Of a stretch of DNA of 64,000 nt, positions 59,441 through 64,000 are shown piece by piece. The notes below the pieces were generated by a model. The model did not search any database. It saw nothing but the letters and a program-made list of their open reading frames with translations, and was not told the DNA's origin. Within the stretch, counting starts at the first letter, position 1; every line of letters begins with the position of its first letter. The DNA is from Nepenthes gracilis (taxonomy: Eukaryota > Streptophyta > Magnoliopsida > Caryophyllales > Nepenthaceae): positions 12,354,158 through 12,418,157 of the forward strand of contig BSYO01000023.1 in the NCBI GenBank assembly GCA_033239525.1. Reading direction: 5' to 3'. A program made the position numbers and the translations under genes.

Positions 59441-60337
59441 ATGGGGCGAGCGCCGTGTTGTGATAAGCGAGGACTGAAGAAAGGACCATGGACGCCCGAA
59501 GAAGACGAGATCTTAGTCAATTACATCAACACACACGGCCATGGCAGCTGGCGTTCTCTTCCCAAGCTCGCAGGTCCTCCTCCCTCCCGCCCTCTTATCT
59601 CTGCTTTTCTGCGCTGAGTCGACTCGGGCTCATTTCCGAGTCTTCAAACGCTTTGATGCATGCTATTCGCCCTCTCTTTATCTGTTTTTTTCAATCACCT
59701 TTTATCTTTCAATCTCCTATTTTGCCTGTTTCTTTTTGGGCCTTTGAACAATATCTTTATTTTTTATTAATATATATATATTTTTATAACTTAAAATTAT
59801 TAATATAAATTTCAAAAAATTAAGACTATATTATACAAGAATTCACCCCCTGTGTTAATTAACATATTTTAAAATAATATCTTTGAGTTAATTAGAGGCT
59901 TATTATCTTAAAATCCACATTGATTCTAATAATTATTTTCCTAAATTACACTCTATAATTTATAAATTACGAGTTTATACGTTTAGAAATTAATCCATAA
60001 TTTTTTTAACCACTTTCATATACGGAACCACCGCTATAAGTACAGTCATTAAATTATATATATATATAAGAAAATTACATAATCTCAAAATCATATAATA
60101 GCAATAATTATCTCATCCCTTTTCAAAATTTAATGGATTTTTTATGTTAAATAATTTACGAAAATTGTAAGAATTGCCTAGGGAAAAAAAAAAACACATT
60201 ACGATGACACATTTTCTGGAGTCACGAACTTGTTATATAATATTCCTGTGGTACTGCCATGCAGGGCCACGAGATTCAGGGGTCCGAAAAATTAAAAAAA
60301 ATGTTTTATTATATTATAATATTAATTAATTATCAGA

Positions 60338-60380
<43 letters not shown>

Positions 60381-63300
60381 TTTAATATAACCAAACTTGT
60401 TATAGTGGACCAGTGGACCTGTCTGTGGGGCCAATGGAGATTGTGGGGTCCTCAAAGAATTATGAACGTCAGGCGGAGTTATTTTGTTTTAAGGTTTAAG
60501 ATATGACGAATAAGTAGCGTTGCATCCCGCTATGCAGTATCTATTTGATTTTAATCTAACAGCTAGAAAAAAAAAAGGCCAAAATATTGAGGGCCGTTGG
60601 ATCTTATTTCAACGGCTGACGTGCTGTGTTGCAGTGCGTGATGCAATGCCCCACATTCCTTGAGTAAGCTATGAACCGACCCAAATGTTATTAATCACAA
60701 ACCCTAGATGCCATTGGAACATGAAATGGGAAGACAAAAGTCTCTTAAGAAAAATCAAATTGTTTATTGTTCAAAAATCGGCCAAATAAAATAATACAAC
60801 AGTATTTACGGTCGAATCTAAATACTTGTTAAATTCTATAAAAATTAAAATCTACCTAATATCAAGGCGCATGCTCTATAGAAAGTGAAAAGAAATGCAC
60901 ATCATATGATACATAAGCAAAATCAAGGCAGAAAGGATTGCCAAACAATAGAAAAACAGATTTTTTGCCTCGATTTTGAATGAAAATGCTCGGTGAGCAT
61001 TTCGAGCTCCATCTTCCCATTTTCTTGCACCATTTTATCCAAATATTCCGGTGCGACCCATTTTATGTCCTATCAGCATGCGGATATTTATGATTTTCGG
61101 GGCCTATCCCTTCTAAAAGAGTAGTTGATTTAACCCCTATTAATCACAATCGTTTGATTAATATCGAATGATTGTGTTATTTACTGCTAAAAAATGAAAT
61201 GCTGTTTAGCTTTTATTTATTATCAAAAGAAATGTTAGTTTTATCTGTCAAATATTAATCGACGGTTATGACTATAAGAGATTGAATTAACCTCTCTTTC
61301 AATGGGGTAGAAACCCCAAATTAATCCTATTATCCATCTCAGCTTTTGTCCACTCTTGGTGATCAGAGTAATATCGGCTGAGTTTGGAAATGAGGTTTCC
61401 CAATGGGAAATGGAAACTACTTCCCTTCATTTTTCTTTTCTCATTGTATGCTCTAATGTAAATGCAATATGAATATCATAAACAGCTAATGAGGGATGTC
61501 CATGGCAATATAAATAGGCTCGTAAGTTGTTTTTGAGTTTGTTCTTTTGTTATATTGTGTGTTGGCCTTAAAGGAAAAAAGTCTAAATTATGTTATCTTT
61601 ATTTGTGATTTTTATTGGTTTCTTATGTTTGCAATTATAAATAAAAATATCAGTATTGATATTAGTTATATCGGTTATATTTGTCTCAATATACAATTAA
61701 TGTAATAATATATCGCAATATTGTTAAGATATATATATAATGTCTGATATTTTATTCCATTCTCGTGATTGATTGTGTGCCCCAATTCATCGGAGATATT
61801 ATAAAAGTTAAATCTAGTAAGTTTCTTGTTTGTGGAATATGCCTCTCTTAAACTTGTTTGTTTCATAGTTATCTTTTTCCCCTTTTATAGGTCTTCTTCG
61901 ATGCGGAAAGAGTTGTCGACTTCGTTGGACAAACTATCTGAGACCGGATATTAAACGAGGTCCGTTCACTTCTGAAGAGGAAAAACTTGTGATTCAGCTA
62001 CATGCCATTCTAGGCAACAGGTATATTAATTGATGGATAGTTTTGTTATATCATAGATAAAAACATTAGCATTAATATCGGTTACATTTATATAATATTG
62101 AATACATTGGATAATATATATTGGTAACAAATATTATTAAAAGAAAAAATGGTTTTCGAATATAATAAACTAATAGAGCTGTATTAGCCGATGTATTGGC
62201 CAAATATTGAATATATCAACTGATATTTTGAATATCAATCAATATATTATAATATATTGTCAATACGATAATATATTATGATATTATTGTATTATTGAAA
62301 AATATTGATATTGAGCGTCTAATATCAATACATATTGATTAATATTTTTATTCAAGCTTTATACAAATTATGTTGCGTCAAAGCAAGTATATTCAAAATA
62401 CTGGCACCCTATCATTTTGATCTAGTTATGTTTTTTTTTCATGAAACAATATATCGTGCGATATAGACATGTATCAGGTCTCCGAATATCAATATTTTTT
62501 GATATCGCAGCATAATCGTTATATTTTACTCTATTGATAATATACCTTTTGATATTTTTCTTCCCAATTTCTTTTGTTCTCCTTCAAAAAAAAAATAAAA
62601 TAAAATAAAATTATGTCCGATACATGCGATATATTACATGTATTTTTTGATACGGCGATGATAAATGCTGATATTTTAATCCATGATTTGATTTGATTTC
62701 ATGGAATTTTCTCAGCAGTTGATTTTTCCCCTTCCTATCAGGTGGGCTGCCATTGCATCCCAATTACCAGGAAGAACCGACAATGAAATCAAAAATTTAT
62801 GGAACACCCACTTGAAGAAGCGCCTTGTCTGCATGGGACTTGATCCGCAAACCCATGAGCCCGCCTCTAACTCTTTCGGGTCGATTTCAAAACCTCCCGC
62901 TTCCCCTTCCACGCGCCACATGGCTCAATGGGAGAGTGCTCGGCTCGAAGCTGAGGCCCGCCTTTCGAAGGAGTCGCTACTTCACAACCCGCCATCTTTG
63001 GTGAACTCCGATTCCGACTATTTCCTCCGCATTTGGAACTCCGAGGTCGGAGAATCGTTTCGGAAGCTTAAGAAAAGCGGGGAAGCCGCGTATCAAAGTC
63101 CCGTTTCTCAGGCATCTTCATCGACAAAAGTCGGTTCGACTTCCATGGATATCGACCTCTTTCCTAACAGGGAAGCCAATCAGAATGAAGATACGGAATG
63201 CAAGATTTCCAAATCGAGTACCGAAGATGCAAATGCGGGATCAGATTGCTCCAGCTCCAACGATATGGAGGACTCGTCCGAATCGGCGTTACAGCTGCTC

Positions 63301-63411
63301 CTCGACTTTCCAGCTGGGAACAACGACATGAGCTTCTTGGAAGAACATGTCGATGGCTACTCAATCTTCCCTTCGATAACGACAGACACGTCATTGAGCA
63401 ACGCTCCCTGA
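59441..63411 (+). CDS. R2R3-MYB transcription factor, MYB17/MIXTA-like group
   Basis: Nuclear DNA-binding regulator. Exons 59441-59573, 61891-62020 and 62742-63411 join in phase (133, 130 and 670 bp including the stop) into 310 residues. Both introns are GT-AG and sit at the two positions usual for this family. R2 spans about residues 14-63 (Trp17, Trp37, Trp57) and R3 about 67-115 (Phe70, Trp89, Trp108). The recognition parts are [12 protein letters not shown] and [15 protein letters not shown]. The start MGRAPCCDK is the family signature and the only ATG; the upstream in-frame codon is [21 protein letters not shown] and [10 protein letters not shown] look closest to AtMYB17 (subgroup 9). 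The R3 motif needed for bHLH partners, (D/E)LxxRxxxL, is not present (KLVIQLHAI). The C terminus is Ser-rich and acidic ([14 protein letters not shown]), a likely activation region. Subgroup assignment is from memory and less sure than the family. Confidence 0.95.
59574..61890 (+). other. MYB intron 1 (2317 bp)
   Basis: GCAG|GTCCTCC to TTTATAG|GTCTTC. It holds a TA run at 60343-60375 and the inverted repeat GGCCGTTGGATC / CAACGGCT around 60591-60618. A small inverted-repeat element lies at 61643-61755. Confidence 0.9.
61643..61755. mobile_element. Small inverted-repeat element (MITE-like), short copy in MYB intron 1
   Basis: AAAATATCAG at the left and CTGATATTTT at the right are inverted repeats. 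The left part, ATATCGGTTATATTTG, matches the copy in intron 2. The boundaries and target duplication are not certain. Confidence 0.4.
62058..62679. mobile_element. Small inverted-repeat element (MITE-like), longer copy in MYB intron 2
   Basis: Starts AAAACATTAGCATTAATATCGGTTACATTT, broken here as AAAACATTAGCATT and ATATCGGTTACATTT, and ends AAATGCTGATATTTT. It has the same ends as the copy at 61643 but is about 620 bp, with many GATAT/ATATC words inside. It fills most of the 721-bp intron. Confidence 0.4.
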
Positions 63412-63680
63412 AGGCAGTTTCACAGAGAGCAAGGTGTGTATTTTTTGAACATCCATTGCTATCTATTCCAAGCTGAATTTTGTGCATCTCTGGCTGTAAA
63501 GAAACTCTCTATGTTGTAGATGCGCTGCCTTTATATGTATTTGATGTCCTCAGTTGGGAAGTTTTATATCCTGGCAGCATGCTTATCAATGCAGCATATA
63601 ATATAGATATATGCTTGTAACTCAGATTATTGAACTTTCTTGAGAGAACATTGTTGCTTCTGTTGAATTGCCCGTCAAGT
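63412..63680 (+). other. MYB 3' untranslated region and downstream flank
   Basis: Follows the stop TGA at 63409-63411. T-rich with several TGTA words typical of plant poly(A) regions; no clear AATAAA signal was seen. Confidence 0.5.
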
Positions 63681-63689
63681 GTCCATCTC

Positions 63690-64000
63690 ACAATTATCAT
63701 CTAAGGACCCATCTCGGTTTGCACAGTCGACCTCATGCTTTCTAAAGGACCAATCAGGGCATGCCGGTCCTGTCTGATAGCTCAGCCTATTTCACTCAAT
63801 GGGGGACCGTCAAGCCACCTTATGGCTCTACTTGACGCTCGTCTGACACCGAATACTGATAAGATAATCTGCACGATAGGATTCTCTTTTCTGACTCTTT
63901 AGCCTTTGAGTTTCTCTGGTGCTAGCTAGACTTGGAGTGTCAAAGGCGTTCCGGGAAAATTTCCTAAGCCTACTGACCTCCGCTCTTTAATACAGTGTTT
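63690..64000 (+). repeat. Possible LTR fragment at the right edge
   Basis: CTAGACTTGGAGTGTCAAAGG..TTCCGGGAAAATTTCC..CTGACCTCC near 63930 follows the order of the conserved LTR ends elsewhere in the window (TTGA..GCGTCGGAGTGTTTTCGGTGGGA..CTGACCTC). The copy is cut by the window edge. Confidence 0.35.

Noticed and set aside
62701..62741. ATG at 62701 as an alternative MYB start
   Set aside because: It lies in intron 2 before the acceptor at 62740-62741; the R2 and first half of R3 are encoded in exons 1 and 2.

Overview
The window is nuclear DNA of a flowering plant, most likely a dicot. It has two intron-split plant genes at its ends and about 44 kb of very AT-rich intergenic DNA between them, filled with LTR retrotransposons and their remains. 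No bacterial, viral or CRISPR-type content is visible. All gene structures below were read by eye from splice sites and protein similarity, without transcript data.

Left end (1-14.4 kb, minus strand): a chloroplast K+/H+ antiporter gene of the KEA1/KEA2 type. Twelve coding exons can be placed, about 982 residues. They cover the long N-terminal coiled-coil extension and most of the membrane antiporter domain; the C-terminal nucleotide-binding (KTN) part lies off the left edge. One intron (10937-11024) appears to use a GC donor.

Middle (14.4-58 kb): a 164-bp decayed piece of plastid 16S rRNA gene (16011-16174). Next come two related 3' halves of Ty3/gypsy elements facing away from each other (16937-24594), each with an LTR on the outside and a decayed antisense extra ORF inside. 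Upstream of each extra ORF is a tandem array of TTGAC cores. Then an LTR-like segment between two copies of a repeat (24.9-26.2 kb), satellite-like and minisatellite repeats (26.2-29.0 kb), and a Tnt1/Tork-like Ty1/copia element with a perfect 5-bp target duplication (30000-35377), which splits a GC-rich segment. Further on are AT-rich repeats, a 1143-bp solo LTR with a perfect target duplication (40188-41330), an unexplained GC-rich island (43.4-44.0 kb), and a decayed Tat-type Ty3/gypsy element with target duplication (46319-55261). That element carries an antisense extra ORF between pol and the 3' LTR and has an almost lost 5' LTR. It sits between two diverged direct repeats.

Right end (59.4-63.4 kb, plus strand): a complete three-exon R2R3-MYB transcription factor gene (310 residues), closest by eye to the MYB17/MIXTA-like group. 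Both introns carry copies of what looks like the same small inverted-repeat element. The last 300 bp may be the start of another LTR.

The two host genes are not functionally linked as far as the sequence shows. The most interesting material is the family of Ty3/gypsy elements with antisense extra ORFs, seen here in three versions that share the protein domain and, in two, a small intron and a repeat-array promoter.
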